Of a stretch of DNA of 64,000 nt, positions 34,145 through 42,751 are shown one piece after another. Position 1 is the first letter of the stretch. Each line of letters begins with the position of its first letter. Origin of the DNA: Rhodococcus oryzae (GTDB lineage Bacteria > Actinomycetota > Actinomycetes > Mycobacteriales > Mycobacteriaceae); contig NZ_SUMD01000003.1 in the NCBI RefSeq assembly GCF_005049235.1, positions 434,001 through 498,000 of the forward strand. The letters are read 5' to 3'. The position numbers and the translations under genes are program-made. Below the pieces are notes generated by a model. That model saw nothing but the letters and a program-made list of their open reading frames with translations, was not told the DNA's origin and made no database searches.

Positions 34145-34317
34145 CGCCGGACGCCCAGCCGATCGGTGCGAGTGCCGGCGGATTAGGGGGTGAATAGGGG
34201 ATCCCGATCGGGGCCGGCCTGCGGCTGCCCCGGTCTGCGTGGCATCCCCTATCCATCGGGCCGGGGGGTGGTGTTGCTGGGGCGGAATACCCCGGGGTTC
34301 CGCGCGGTTGGAAGTTC

Positions 34318-34329
34318 ATGCAAACGCAT
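34318..34329. promoter_or_regulatory. ATGC-AAAC-GCAT dyad before LLM oxidoreductase
   Basis: ATGC (34318-34321) and GCAT (34326-34329) flank AAAC inside the broader near-palindrome TTCATGCAAACGCATTGAA, 41 bases upstream of the oxidoreductase start. It is a candidate operator for the MarR gene that ends the operon. Confidence 0.5.
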
Positions 34330-34369
34330 TGAAATAGCGGACGTGTTCAATCCAGCTCGAGGAGTCACC

Positions 34370-35488
34370 ATGCAGATCGGAATCTTCAGCGTCGGCGACG
34401 TCACGCCGGACCCCACCACGGGGCGGGCGCCGACCGAGCACGAGCGCATCAAGGCGATGACGACCATCGCCAAGCATGCGGAGGATGTGGGCCTCGACGT
34501 CTTCGCGACAGGCGAGCACCACAACCCGCCTTTCGTGCCGTCCTCCCCGACGACCATGCTCGGATTCCTCGCCGCCAAGACCGAGAATCTGATCCTGTCC
34601 ACCTCGACGACCCTGATCACCACCAACGACCCGGTGAAGATCGCCGAGGACTACGCGATGCTGCAGCATCTCGCCGACGGCCGCGTCGACCTGATGATGG
34701 GCCGCGGCAACACCGCGCCCGTGTACCCCTGGTTCGGCAAGGACATTCGCGAGGGGATCCCGCTCGCGCTGGAGAACTACCAGCTGCTGCGTCGGCTGTG
34801 GGACGAGGACGTGGTGAACTGGCAGGGCCGGTTCCGCACCCCGCTGGAGGGTTTCACCTCCACCCCGCGTCCGCTCGACGGGATCGCACCCTTCGTCTGG
34901 CACGGCTCGATCCGCAGCCCCGAGATCGCCGAGATCGCCGCATTCCACGGCGACGGCTTCTTCGCGAACAACATCTTCTGGCCCAAGGAGCACTACATCG
35001 CGCTGATCAACCTGTACCGCGAGCGGTTCGAGCACTACGGGCACGGCAGCGCCGACCAGGCCATCGTCGGCCTCGGTGGGCAGGTGTTCATGCGCAAGAA
35101 CTCGCAGGACGCGGTCGCGGAGTTCCGACCGTACTTCGACAACGCGCCGGTCTACGGTCACGGACCCTCGCTGGAGGAGTTCACCGAGCAGACCCCGCTG
35201 ACCGTCGGCACGCCCGAGCAGGTGATCGAGAAGACGCTGGCCTTCGCGGACTATTTCGGCGACTACCAACGCCAGCTGTTTCTGGTAGACCACGCGGGCC
35301 TGCCGCTGAAGACGGTGCTCGAGCAACTCGACCTCCTCGGCTCCGAGGTCGCGCCGGTGCTGCGCCGCGAGTTCGCGGCCAGGCGCCCGGACCACGTGCC
35401 GGAGAACCCGCCGACGCATGCGAGCCTGCTGGCGCAGCGGAACGGTCGCGTCGGCACCCTCGAGGCGACGACCGATGCCGCCCACTGA
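34370..35488 (+). CDS. LLM-class flavin-dependent oxidoreductase
   Basis: A 372-residue TIM-barrel monooxygenase of the bacterial luciferase superfamily, using reduced FMN or F420. Typical segments are DVFATGEHHNPPFVPSSP, the NLILSTSTTLITTNDPVKIAEDYAML strand-helix (about 72-97), and the phosphate-binding LMMGRGNTAPVY. ATG at 34370 follows GAGGAG. It overlaps the downstream marR by 14 bases. The substrate is not evident; similar gene pairs handle xenobiotics or alkane-like compounds. Confidence 0.85.
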   Translation: MQIGIFSVGDVTPDPTTGRAPTEHERIKAMTTIAKHAEDVGLDVFATGEHHNPPFVPSSPTTMLGFLAAKTENLILSTSTTLITTNDPVKIAEDYAMLQHLADGRVDLMMGRGNTAPVYPWFGKDIREGIPLALENYQLLRRLWDEDVVNWQGRFRTPLEGFTSTPRPLDGIAPFVWHGSIRSPEIAEIAAFHGDGFFANNIFWPKEHYIALINLYRERFEHYGHGSADQAIVGLGGQVFMRKNSQDAVAEFRPYFDNAPVYGHGPSLEEFTEQTPLTVGTPEQVIEKTLAFADYFGDYQRQLFLVDHAGLPLKTVLEQLDLLGSEVAPVLRREFAARRPDHVPENPPTHASLLAQRNGRVGTLEATTDAAH

Positions 35489-35948
35489 ACCGTCCGGCGG
35501 CGGGCGGCCGCGCAGCACAACCGAGCTGGCCGCCGACGCGTGGGAGGCGTTGTTCCGTGCCCAGGTGGCACTGATGCGGCGGTTCGAGTCGGCCGACGCG
35601 TGGGATCCGCTTGGCCGCCGCGAGTACGACGTGCTGTTCACGCTCAGCCGTCGCCCGGACACCCGGGCCCGGCTGCACGAGCTGAACCGGGAGATCCTGT
35701 TGACCCAGCCGTCGCTCAGCCGCATGGTCGAGCGACTCGAGCAGGCCGGGCTGCTCGACCGGCTGCCGGATCCGCACGACCGACGGGGCACGATCGTGGC
35801 GCTCACGGAGCAGGGGCGAGCCATGCAGCGCAGCATCGGCAGGCGGCACGCCGCGCAGATCCGGCGCCACGTCGGCACCGCACTCGACCGAGAGGAGCTC
35901 GCGGAGCTCGAGCGGTTGACGACGAAACTGCGACTGGCGCAACAGTAG
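35475..35948 (+). CDS. MarR-family transcriptional regulator
   Basis: A 157-residue winged-helix protein. The recognition helix lies in EILLTQPSLSRMVERLEQAGL and the wing in RLPDPHDRRGTIVALTEQG. ATG at 35475 overlaps the end of the LLM gene by 14 bases, indicating one operon. It probably controls that operon at the 34318-34329 dyad. It ends directly against the reverse-strand oxidase gene with no spacer, so the two transcripts must overlap. Confidence 0.88.
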   Translation: MPPTEPSGGGRPRSTTELAADAWEALFRAQVALMRRFESADAWDPLGRREYDVLFTLSRRPDTRARLHELNREILLTQPSLSRMVERLEQAGLLDRLPDPHDRRGTIVALTEQGRAMQRSIGRRHAAQIRRHVGTALDREELAELERLTTKLRLAQQ

Positions 35949-36887
35949 TCAGGCTCGGCCCGCCAGGGCGGCCACCTCCCGCGCGCAGCCCCAGGAGAGG
36001 GTCACCCCGGCGCCGCCGTGCCCGTAACAGCAGATGATCCGGCGCGCGCCGGGCAGCGCCTCCAGGCGTACCGAGGGCCGGGTCGGACGAAGTCCGACGC
36101 CGCGGGAGAGGATCGGCGCGCCCCGCAGCTCGGGCACCAGGTCGTAGCACCGCTCGAGGATGGCGCGTTCGGTCTCGGGATCGGCGGCCGTGTCGAAGAC
36201 CCCTGGCTCGGCGGTGCCGCCGCACACCACGTCCTCGAACCGGGGCACCACGTAGGCCATCCCGGCCGGGTTGTCGTCGTCGATCAGCCAGTCGGTCAGC
36301 CCGGGGTTGGCCACGCGCACCACCTGGCCGCGCAGCGGGACCAGCGGGGCGTCCCCGGTCAGTGCGGCCGACCGCAGGCCGGCCGCGACCACGATCAGCT
36401 CGCCGGTGACCTCCGCGAGGTCGTCGACCCGCCTCCTGATCACCCGCACGCCCGCGGCTTCGCACCGGCGGGACAGCCACGGCAGGTAGCGGCCCATGTC
36501 GATCACCGGGACCGTGCAGCGCACCCCGCTCGTCACGCCGGACGACAATTCCTCGCCCGGAATCACCCGATGCCCCGGCACGGCCGGGGTCCACCAGCGG
36601 TCCGGCGCAGCGGACCGCTCGAGCACCGTGCCGGCTCGCAGGGCAACGCCTGCCGAGGGGTCCGATGCGAGGCAGGCGAACACCGCCGCGGACTCGGTCG
36701 ACCAGCGCAGCACGGCGTCGGCGGGTGCGGCCTCGTAGGGGAACCAGATCGCCGCGGCGACCGCGGAGGTCGTCTCCGCTATCGGATCGGCCGTCAGCAC
36801 GGTGACGTCCTGGCCGGACCGTGCGAGTTCGAGCGCGCAGGTCAGCCCGATCACACCGCCGCCGATCACGGTGGCCTCGGTGCTCAT
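35949..36887 (-). CDS. FAD-dependent D-amino-acid oxidase-like protein
   Basis: A 312-residue flavoprotein of the DAO family. The N-terminal dinucleotide fold is ATVIGGGVIGLTCALELA (about 5-22); the C-terminal FAD motif is CCYGHGGAGVTLSWGCA, and GVGLRPTRPSVRLE matches the substrate-carboxylate Arg region of D-amino-acid oxidases. It probably oxidises a D-amino acid or similar amine to an imino acid, giving H2O2. ATG at 36887 overlaps the upstream thioesterase stop (ATGA), so the two are co-transcribed; longer frames add no family sequence. Confidence 0.82.
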   Translation of the reverse strand: MSTEATVIGGGVIGLTCALELARSGQDVTVLTADPIAETTSAVAAAIWFPYEAAPADAVLRWSTESAAVFACLASDPSAGVALRAGTVLERSAAPDRWWTPAVPGHRVIPGEELSSGVTSGVRCTVPVIDMGRYLPWLSRRCEAAGVRVIRRRVDDLAEVTGELIVVAAGLRSAALTGDAPLVPLRGQVVRVANPGLTDWLIDDDNPAGMAYVVPRFEDVVCGGTAEPGVFDTAADPETERAILERCYDLVPELRGAPILSRGVGLRPTRPSVRLEALPGARRIICCYGHGGAGVTLSWGCAREVAALAGRA

Positions 36888-37315
36888 GCGGAGGTGGCGG
36901 TCCGGCCGAGATCGATGACCGAGGCGGTGCCCTGGGCGGCGGCGCAGAGCACCGGCCCGTTCTCGGTGTCCGCATAGATCTCGCAGCGGCACAGTGCCTG
37001 CCTGCGGCCCGAGCTCACCGCCGTCGCCTCCGCGCGCAATGCGGTACCCATCGCGGGACGGAGGTAGGTGATGCTGAACCCGGAGGTCACGATGCTCGGG
37101 CCGAGCACGCTGCCCGCCGCGAAGGTGAGCGCGTTGTCCGCCGCGTAGGACAGCACACCGCCGTGCACGAACCCGTGCTGCTGCAGCAGTTCCGGCCGGA
37201 TCGGGATCGTGAGGGTGGCGGCGCCGTCGGTGAAGGCGGTCAACCGGGCGCCGACCAGCGTGCTGAACGGCTGCGCGGCCAGGGTTTCCGCGGCCTCGTC
37301 GAGAGAAAGGGTCAC
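36884..37315 (-). CDS. PaaI-family thioesterase
   Basis: A 143-residue single hot-dog protein. The conserved segment QQHGFVHGGVLSYAADNALTFAA matches PaaI/YdiI-type acyl-CoA thioesterases, with His and Gly of HGG at the active site. GTG at 37315 is favoured because GGGAG lies nine bases upstream; a TTG at 37321 is possible. It is translationally coupled to the D-amino-acid oxidase-like gene. Its acyl-CoA substrate is unknown. Confidence 0.82.
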   Translation of the reverse strand: MTLSLDEAAETLAAQPFSTLVGARLTAFTDGAATLTIPIRPELLQQHGFVHGGVLSYAADNALTFAAGSVLGPSIVTSGFSITYLRPAMGTALRAEATAVSSGRRQALCRCEIYADTENGPVLCAAAQGTASVIDLGRTATSA

Positions 37316-37512
37316 GAGCAATCACTCCCGGTGTCGGTGACGAATCACATGTGGTGCGTGAATGCGATGGTGCCACGTCGACGGCTCCCCGGTTCGCCGG
37401 GAAAGGTCGGGGAAAACCCGCATCCCGCGCACCGGCGAGGCACACGGACGGTGTCGGTGACCCGCGTTACCGTCGTAGGGACGCCACACCGGAAGACGGA
37501 AGAAGGCGCAAG

Positions 37513-37902
37513 ATGGGCACTGTATCCGGTCCCACACACCAGCCAGGCGAGCCCGTGGATTCGGGTGACTCGGAGCACGCCGGGGAATGGCACTTCTATG
37601 CGGTGGTCGGAACCACCGTTCAGGGTAGGCACACCCTCGCCAGGTTCGGACCGCGGCCGACCGCGCTCGACGCGCTCAGGCTCGCGATCCACGCCGTCAA
37701 CCACACGGCGTTCTCGCTGCTCGAGCAGGGTGTGAACGGCGACCCGTGTGCGGACATCCGCCTGCTGGAGCGGCTACCGATCACGGAGTTCACCATCGAA
37801 CGCCACCACCGCACGACGCGGGTGGCCGATCGGCGCTGGGCGCTGACCGGGCGAAAGCACCATCGGAAGACCAGCAGGCGAGACCGACCCGCGGTGGCCT
37901 GA
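37513..37902 (+). CDS. hypothetical protein
   Basis: A 129-residue protein, probably cytosolic. After a flexible N-terminus (about 1-24), a compact region with EWHFYAVVGTTVQGRHTLARF and ALDALRLAIHAVNHTAFSLL is followed by a strongly basic tail (TGRKHHRKTSRRDR). I do not recognise a family. ATG at 37513 follows GAAGAAGG. The basic tail could bind nucleic acid, but that is a guess. It converges with the methyltransferase gene across a small GGGCG/CGCCC hairpin at 37903-37919. Confidence 0.65.
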   Translation: MGTVSGPTHQPGEPVDSGDSEHAGEWHFYAVVGTTVQGRHTLARFGPRPTALDALRLAIHAVNHTAFSLLEQGVNGDPCADIRLLERLPITEFTIERHHRTTRVADRRWALTGRKHHRKTSRRDRPAVA

Positions 37903-37925
37903 GGGCGCGGTCGACGCCCGTCACC

Positions 37926-38525
37926 TCAGGAGCGGGCGAGGTGGAACCAGCGGGGGTTCCCCCGCCGGACCGGTCGCGGCAGCAGCCCGGCGTCCGCGAC
38001 ATCGGAGATCAGCCGCCAGCCGGCGAACGTGCGCTCCACCTCGGCGCGGTCCGTGCCGCGGGGGAGTGGTCCCCGTCGGCCGGGGCCGAAAGCGAACATG
38101 AGCAGGCTCGCCCCTGGCTCGGTGATCCGGGTGAGCTCGTCGGCGTAGTGGGCCCGCTCGCCTGCGGTGAGACCGTGAAAGCACCCGATGTCGAGCACGA
38201 ATCGATATCCGCGGCCGACCGACTTCTCGAGTTCGGTGACATCGCCGAGCACGAACGTTGCCTCGACCCCGGCCTTCTCGGCCCGCGCCCGGGCGCGGGT
38301 CACCGCCAGCGGCACGGCGTCGATCCCGGTCACCCGCCAGCCGCGGCGGGCCATTTCGATGGTGTGGGAGCCGGTACCGCACCCCGCGTCGAGGGCCTTC
38401 CCCGGCGGGGCCGGCGGCGCGTCCTGGCCGTCGAGCAACGCGGTCAGCTGCGCGCCGATCGACTGGCCCGCCCACTCCCACGGCGTGAGGCCGAGCCGGT
38501 AGGCCAGCCGGTACCAGGTGATCAC
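37926..38525 (-). CDS. class I SAM-dependent methyltransferase
   Basis: A 199-residue methyltransferase. The SAM-binding motif I is ALDAGCGTGSHTIEMARRGW (about 44-63), followed by the acidic VTGIDAVPLAV and the post-I FVLGDVTEL. The N-terminus (VITWYRLAYRLGLTPWEWAG) matches a common actinobacterial methyltransferase family. GTG at 38525 follows GAGAGGG; an upstream in-frame ATG is less likely because it adds 63 non-conserved residues. The substrate is unknown. Confidence 0.82.
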   Translation of the reverse strand: MITWYRLAYRLGLTPWEWAGQSIGAQLTALLDGQDAPPAPPGKALDAGCGTGSHTIEMARRGWRVTGIDAVPLAVTRARARAEKAGVEATFVLGDVTELEKSVGRGYRFVLDIGCFHGLTAGERAHYADELTRITEPGASLLMFAFGPGRRGPLPRGTDRAEVERTFAGWRLISDVADAGLLPRPVRRGNPRWFHLARS

Positions 38526-38712
38526 GCCCGCCCTCTCGGATGTCCCCACGCGTCGACGATCGGCACGGCGGGTTCGATTCTGGGTTCGGCCATCGCGGAT
38601 CCTCTCGCCGGTGCCAGTGTGCTCCCCGGAAAATCGGTCTGTCCAGGGTCGACGGTCGCGCCCGCGGTCGCCATCGGGTCCTGGTGCGTGCAGCAGGATG
38701 CTGTCAGAAAAC

Positions 38713-38726
38713 AAGAACGTGTTCTA
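38713..38726. promoter_or_regulatory. KstR-like palindrome before acyl-CoA dehydrogenase
   Basis: AAGAACGTGTTCTA matches TNNAACNNGTTNNA at all positions but the first, with a perfect AGAAC/GTTCT core. It lies about 90 bp upstream of the dehydrogenase start. It is the best KstR-type match in the window. The gap 38526-38814 otherwise contains no gene I can support. Confidence 0.6.
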
Positions 38727-38814
38727 TATTTGGGGTGAGTGTCCGCATAGTCGCGGCGCCGTCTTCGCGTGCCGCACGTTGCGCACGATCCGCCGATCAA
38801 TGGGAGTTCCCGAC

Positions 38815-40059
38815 ATGTACGAGTGGTCTGACACCGACCTGATGTTCCGCGACGCCCTGCGTGGCTTCATCGAGAAGGAGATCAAGCCGCACGTCGACAA
38901 GCTCGAGAGCGGCGAGCTGCCCCCGTTCGAGATCATCCGGAAGATGTACTCGACCTTCGGCATGGACGAGATGGCGAGCGAGGCGCTCGAGAAGGCCTTC
39001 GCGAAGGAGGAGGCGCGCGAGCGCGGCGAGACCGTCCCCGAGTCCGGCGAGAAGGGCGGCGGCTTCAGCGGCGCAGGCAGCATGGGCGTCATCCTCAACA
39101 GCGAACTCGCGGGCGTGAGCCTCGGCCTGGTCGCGTCGATGGGCGTGAGCCTCGGCCTGACGGTCGGCACGCTGCGCAGCCGCGGCACGCTGGCGCAGAA
39201 GAAGCGCTGGCTGCCCGAGCTCGTCACGATGGAGAAGGTCGGCGCGTGGGCGATCACCGAGCCCGACTCCGGCTCGGACGCGTTCGGCGGCATGAAGTCC
39301 TACGTCCGCCGCGACGGCGAGGACTACATCCTCAACGGCCAGAAGACCTTCATCACCAACGGCCCGTACGCCGACGTGACCATCGTCTACGCCAAGCTCG
39401 ACGAGGGCGACTCCTCTGTGGACCGCCGCGACCGCAAGGTGCTGGGCTTCGTGCTCGACAAGGGCATGGAGGGCTTCACCCAGAGCCCGGCGTTCAAGAA
39501 GATGGGCATGAACTCCTCGCCCACCGGCGAGCTGTTCTTCGACAACGTGCGGATCAGCAAGGACCGGCTGCTCGGCGAGACCGAGAACCCCGCCAAGGGC
39601 GACGGCAAGGAGAGCGCCAAGGAGTCCTTCGCGGCCGAGCGCATCGGCATCGCCTCCCTCGCGCTGGGCATCATCAACGAGTGCCACCGGCTGTGCATCG
39701 ACTACGCCAAGACCCGCAAGCTGTGGGGCAAGGAGATCGCTCAGTTCCAGCTCATCCAGCTCAAGCTGGCCGAGATGGAGGTCGCCCGGATCAATGTGCA
39801 GAACATGGTGTTCAACGCGATCGAGCGCACCGCCGCAGGCAACAAGGTGACCCTCGCCGAGGCATCGGCGATGAAGCTGTACTCCTCGCGTGCTGCCACC
39901 GAGGTCGCCATGGAGGCCGTCCAGCTGTTCGGCGGCAACGGCTACATGGCCGAGTACAAGGTGGAACAGCTCGCGCGCGACGCGAAGTCGCTGATGATCT
40001 ACGCGGGTAGCAACGAGATCCAGGTGACGCACATCGCGAAGGGCCTGCTCAGCGCCTGA
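38815..40059 (+). CDS. acyl-CoA dehydrogenase
   Basis: A 414-residue FAD-dependent acyl-CoA dehydrogenase. FAD and substrate motifs are AWAITEPDSGSDAFGGMKS, GQKTFITNGPYAD and QLFGGNGYMAEYKVEQLARDAK. The site where medium-chain enzymes carry the catalytic Glu reads IYAGSNEIQ, with Ala instead; a Glu is present in ESFAAERIGIASLALG, the helix-G position used by isovaleryl-CoA dehydrogenase. ATG at 38815 is preferred to 38800 because GGGAG is then eight bases away. A KstR-like site upstream suggests induction by sterols or lipids. Confidence 0.88.
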   Translation: MYEWSDTDLMFRDALRGFIEKEIKPHVDKLESGELPPFEIIRKMYSTFGMDEMASEALEKAFAKEEARERGETVPESGEKGGGFSGAGSMGVILNSELAGVSLGLVASMGVSLGLTVGTLRSRGTLAQKKRWLPELVTMEKVGAWAITEPDSGSDAFGGMKSYVRRDGEDYILNGQKTFITNGPYADVTIVYAKLDEGDSSVDRRDRKVLGFVLDKGMEGFTQSPAFKKMGMNSSPTGELFFDNVRISKDRLLGETENPAKGDGKESAKESFAAERIGIASLALGIINECHRLCIDYAKTRKLWGKEIAQFQLIQLKLAEMEVARINVQNMVFNAIERTAAGNKVTLAEASAMKLYSSRAATEVAMEAVQLFGGNGYMAEYKVEQLARDAKSLMIYAGSNEIQVTHIAKGLLSA

Positions 40060-40094
40060 CCCAGCGCAGCGACGGCGAGCACTCGCCGATTCTT

Positions 40095-40132
40095 CCTCGC
40101 CGCCGTCACCCATCTCGGTGGCGGCGACGAGG
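40095..40132. terminator. bidirectional terminator
   Basis: A 16-bp stem (40095-40110 with 40117-40132) has one mismatch, one G-U pair and a CATCTC loop. It lies between the converging dehydrogenase and methyltransferase genes. Confidence 0.75.
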
Positions 40133-40135
40133 CCG

Positions 40136-41212
40136 TCAGGCCGTCAGTTGGTAGAAGCGCCAGAACCCGAAGCCGTCGATCGGGAGTATCTCGAATCCGG
40201 TGAATCCCGCCTCGAATGCATAGCCGCGCAGCGTGTCCGGGCGCATGACAGTTCCGGTGGCGGCGGTGGGCCGGTGGCTCATCCCGTCCGGCAGACAGAT
40301 GAGCAGGCTGAAGCCGTACATCAGTCGCTCGGTCTCGTCGCCAGGAGGGTCGAACGAGTCGGCGACCGCCTCGTCCATGATGACGACGCGGCCCCCGGGG
40401 ACCAGCGACCGCCTGGCCGCGGTGAGCACCCCGACGGGGTCGGGCATGTCGTGCACGCACTCGAAGGCGAACACACAGTGGAAGGCGGACGCGGGTAGCC
40501 GGGCCGCATCGCCGCAGTGGAAGGCGACGCGGGAAGCGACATCCGGGTTCGCGTCGCCGTTGCTCGAGGCCAGCCGTGCCGAGGCCGCGTCGATGTCGAA
40601 CCCGTCCACGGTGGCCGCCGGGTACGCCCGGGCGAGTGCGATCGTCGACCAGCCGCCGCCACAGCCCAGGTCGGCGATCCGGGTGCCCGGCTCGCGAAGA
40701 AGCGCGTCCAGGTCGGGAACCGATCGCAGGGCGTCCGGCAGGGCCCGCTCGTACCAGGGTCGGTTCATCTCGGCCTGCGACTCGCGGGCGTCGGCCCCGT
40801 ACTGCGCCCAGCCGACCCCGCCGCCGGAGCGATACGCCTCGAGCAGCGCGGGCATCTGTTCGGCCGCGGCGCAGAGCATCCGGGCCAGCGGCGCGAGATG
40901 GGCGAGGCTGGACCCGTCGGTGAGCACCTCCGCCGCCGCAGGCGGCAACGTGAATCGTCGGGGTCCGACGGAATCCACCTCGATCAGACCGGTGACGGCC
41001 TGTTGCTCCAGCCATTCCCGCGCGTACCGAGGGTGGGTGTCGGTGCGGGCGGCGAGTTCTTCCGGCGTCGCCGGGCCGTCGACCCGCAGACTCCGGTACC
41101 AGCCGAGGCGGTCGCCGAGGTGGATCGACAGCAGATCGACGGTGCCGAGTGCGGCCTCGACGAGGCGTTGGGCGAGAGCGTCGGCCTCGGCAACCGGTTG
41201 CGTTGTGGACAT
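40136..41212 (-). CDS. methyltransferase with N-terminal winged helix (Rv2258c-like)
   Basis: A 358-residue protein. Residues about 35-95 form a winged-helix-like domain (EELAARTDTHPRYAREWLEQ). The methyltransferase domain has SAM motif I IADLGCGGGWSTIALARAYP (about 171-190), then VDGFDIDAASARLA and the motif-III region SLVPGGRVVIMDEAVADSF. This architecture resembles the Rv2258c family of SAM-dependent methyltransferases. ATG at 41212. The substrate is unknown. Confidence 0.8.
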   Translation of the reverse strand: MSTTQPVAEADALAQRLVEAALGTVDLLSIHLGDRLGWYRSLRVDGPATPEELAARTDTHPRYAREWLEQQAVTGLIEVDSVGPRRFTLPPAAAEVLTDGSSLAHLAPLARMLCAAAEQMPALLEAYRSGGGVGWAQYGADARESQAEMNRPWYERALPDALRSVPDLDALLREPGTRIADLGCGGGWSTIALARAYPAATVDGFDIDAASARLASSNGDANPDVASRVAFHCGDAARLPASAFHCVFAFECVHDMPDPVGVLTAARRSLVPGGRVVIMDEAVADSFDPPGDETERLMYGFSLLICLPDGMSHRPTAATGTVMRPDTLRGYAFEAGFTGFEILPIDGFGFWRFYQLTA

Positions 41213-41327
41213 GAGCCCTCTCCCGCTTCTCGGAGACGACGGATGCGTCCCTTCCGGACCATCGTCGTCCGAGCGTGGCGGGCTGTCACGGTTCGTTCGC
41301 CGGGTGAAACACGAGGCGGAGGCGCGA

Positions 41328-41789
41328 TCAGCCCGTGGCGTCGGTGCGCGCGAGCTCCTCGACCCGGCGACGCAGGGTGGACTCGGTGTGTTTGATGGCC
41401 GTTCCGACGATCGGCTCGACGATCTTCGCGAGCACCTTGCCCGCGAGCCCGCCCGGCAGCGAGTACTCGAAGTCCACCGTCATCTCGGTGCTGTCGTCGC
41501 TCGCCGGGGCGAATCGCCACGTCGACGAGTTCGAGATCCCGTCGACCGATGCCAGGGTGATCAACCGGTCCTGTTCCCACTCGGTGATCGTGACCCTGGA
41601 GTTCAGGGCCTTGGGGCCGAGCTGCATGGTGGCATCGAAGGTCGCCCCGAGTCCCTGGGTCTGCTCGCCGACCGGCTCGAACCGGGTCACCCCGAACATC
41701 CACGCGGGCACATTCTTGTAGTCGTCCACATAGGCGAAGCCGGCGCGCACCGGAGCCTTTGCGATCGCGGTGATGTGAATGGTGCCCAT
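41328..41789 (-). CDS. SRPBCC-family protein
   Basis: A 153-residue START/polyketide-cyclase-like fold with a large hydrophobic cavity. It begins MGTIHITAIAKAPVRAGFAYVDD and has the typical closing helix GLAGKVLAKIVEPIVGTAI. ATG at 41789 follows AGGAG five bases upstream. Such proteins bind lipids or hydrophobic ligands; the ligand here is unknown. It is divergent from the DUF309 gene across a spacer with an elaborate dyad (41797-41841). Confidence 0.82.
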   Translation of the reverse strand: MGTIHITAIAKAPVRAGFAYVDDYKNVPAWMFGVTRFEPVGEQTQGLGATFDATMQLGPKALNSRVTITEWEQDRLITLASVDGISNSSTWRFAPASDDSTEMTVDFEYSLPGGLAGKVLAKIVEPIVGTAIKHTESTLRRRVEELARTDATG

Positions 41790-41796
41790 GTCTCTC

Positions 41797-41841
41797 CTAG
41801 TACTGACGTCGGCCCTGATGGCCATACGTAGACGGTACTAG
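41797..41841. repeat. nested inverted repeats between divergent genes
   Basis: CTAGTAC (41797-41803) and GTACTAG (41835-41841) are perfect outer arms. Inside, ACGT and GGCC recur in mirrored order around CTGAT. The left arm overlaps the Shine-Dalgarno region of the SRPBCC gene, so the structure could act as DNA (operator) or as RNA (hairpin hiding the ribosome site). Confidence 0.5.
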
Positions 41842-41905
41842 CTTTCACAGTTACTTGGACAAGGGTTCGGCTGCGAGTTCCATCGGCTTCATTACAGTTG
41901 GAGGC

Positions 41906-42388
41906 ATGCAGCAGCGTGAACGGGACGGCCGGGGCAGGCCGCTCAACGCGCGCCCCCGCGACGGGTTGGGGAGGCCGTTGCCGCGCGGCGCCGAGGGTGT
42001 CGCGCGGGTGCCGGAGGAGGTCCTGCTGACGCCTGCGGATGCGATTGCCGAGGCCCAGCGCCTGCTGGACGAGGGCATGCCGTTCCATGCACACGAGGTG
42101 CTCGAGGGTTCGTGGAAAGCGGCGCCGGATTCCGAACGCGAGCTCTGGCAGGGGCTTGCGCAGCTCGCGGTGGGTCTGACGCATCTGTTGCGAGGCAATA
42201 TCGTTGGCGCCCAGTCGCTGCTGCGTCGCGGCCAGGACCGGATCCGCGGGTTCGAGACGGGCGCTCCGCACGGTCTCGACGTCACCGGCCTGGTGGCCTG
42301 GTCGCAGGGCGTGCTGGACGGGCTGGCGGGCGCGGGTTCGGAGATGCCGGTGCCGAGCACACCGCGGCTGCTGCGCCGGGGGTGCTGA
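41906..42388 (+). CDS. DUF309-family protein
   Basis: A 160-residue protein with the DUF309 signature: AEAQRLLDEGMPFHAHEVLEGSWK (about 48-71) followed by ERELWQGLAQLAVGLTHLLRGN. The conserved His/His/Glu cluster (FHAHEVLE) suggests a metal or ligand site; the family has no established function. ATG at 41906 is only one base after GGAGG, unusually close, so translation may start inefficiently or the start may lie elsewhere. It ends before a strong terminator. Confidence 0.8.
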   Translation: MQQRERDGRGRPLNARPRDGLGRPLPRGAEGVARVPEEVLLTPADAIAEAQRLLDEGMPFHAHEVLEGSWKAAPDSERELWQGLAQLAVGLTHLLRGNIVGAQSLLRRGQDRIRGFETGAPHGLDVTGLVAWSQGVLDGLAGAGSEMPVPSTPRLLRRGC

Positions 42389-42406
42389 CCGGGTCGCCCG
42401 GCTGGT

Positions 42407-42441
42407 GCGCGGGTCCGCGCGCTCAGCGCGCAGACCCGCGC
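42407..42441. terminator. GC-rich bidirectional terminator
   Basis: A 15-bp stem with one mismatch (42407-42422 with 42426-42441) lies between the DUF309 gene and the end of the small reverse gene, eight bases from the latter. Confidence 0.8.
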
Positions 42442-42448
42442 GTGTCGA

Positions 42449-42571
42449 TCAGGGGAAGGTACTGCCGACGAAGTGGTCGCCGGTGCTGCTGCCGACGAAC
42501 TCTCCGTCCGTGACAGTCTCAGCGGGGCCGACGAGGCCCAGCAGGGTGGCGATCAACGCGCTCAGGTTCAT
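42449..42571 (-). CDS. 40-residue microprotein, unknown (member b)
   Basis: A 40-residue acidic protein beginning MNLSALIATLLGLVGPAET and ending GDHFVGSTFP. The first 15 residues are a hydrophobic helix; the rest has four acidic residues and is polar. It contains no Lys, Arg or Cys. ATG at 42571 follows AGGAG. A TAGAAC element with a GTGCGG lead lies 64 bases upstream (42636-42641). It has strong terminators on both sides and is a separate transcript. Candidate mycomembrane or surface peptide; no named family recognised. Confidence 0.7.
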   Translation of the reverse strand: MNLSALIATLLGLVGPAETVTDGEFVGSSTGDHFVGSTFP

Positions 42572-42635
42572 TGGCTTCGACTCCTGGTGATTTCTGATGT
42601 GCTGGGGACGCGCCCTCAGACCGGGCGCCCGTCCA

Positions 42636-42650
42636 GTTCTACCGCACCCG
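42636..42650 (-). promoter_or_regulatory. promoter element of microprotein b
   Basis: On the reverse strand GTGCGGTAGAACTGG (42631-42645 region) differs at one base from GTGCGGTACAACTGG before microprotein d. The TAGAAC hexamer (42636-42641) is the likely -10. No convincing -35 is seen. Confidence 0.5.
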
Positions 42651-42751
42651 TATTGGACGCGGGTTCGATTCGGAGATGAACCTTCGTCCTCATTGAACTC
42701 GGGCGAAACGCGTTGCGGTGAAGTATGTTCCGGTCTTCGTGGGGCCGGACG

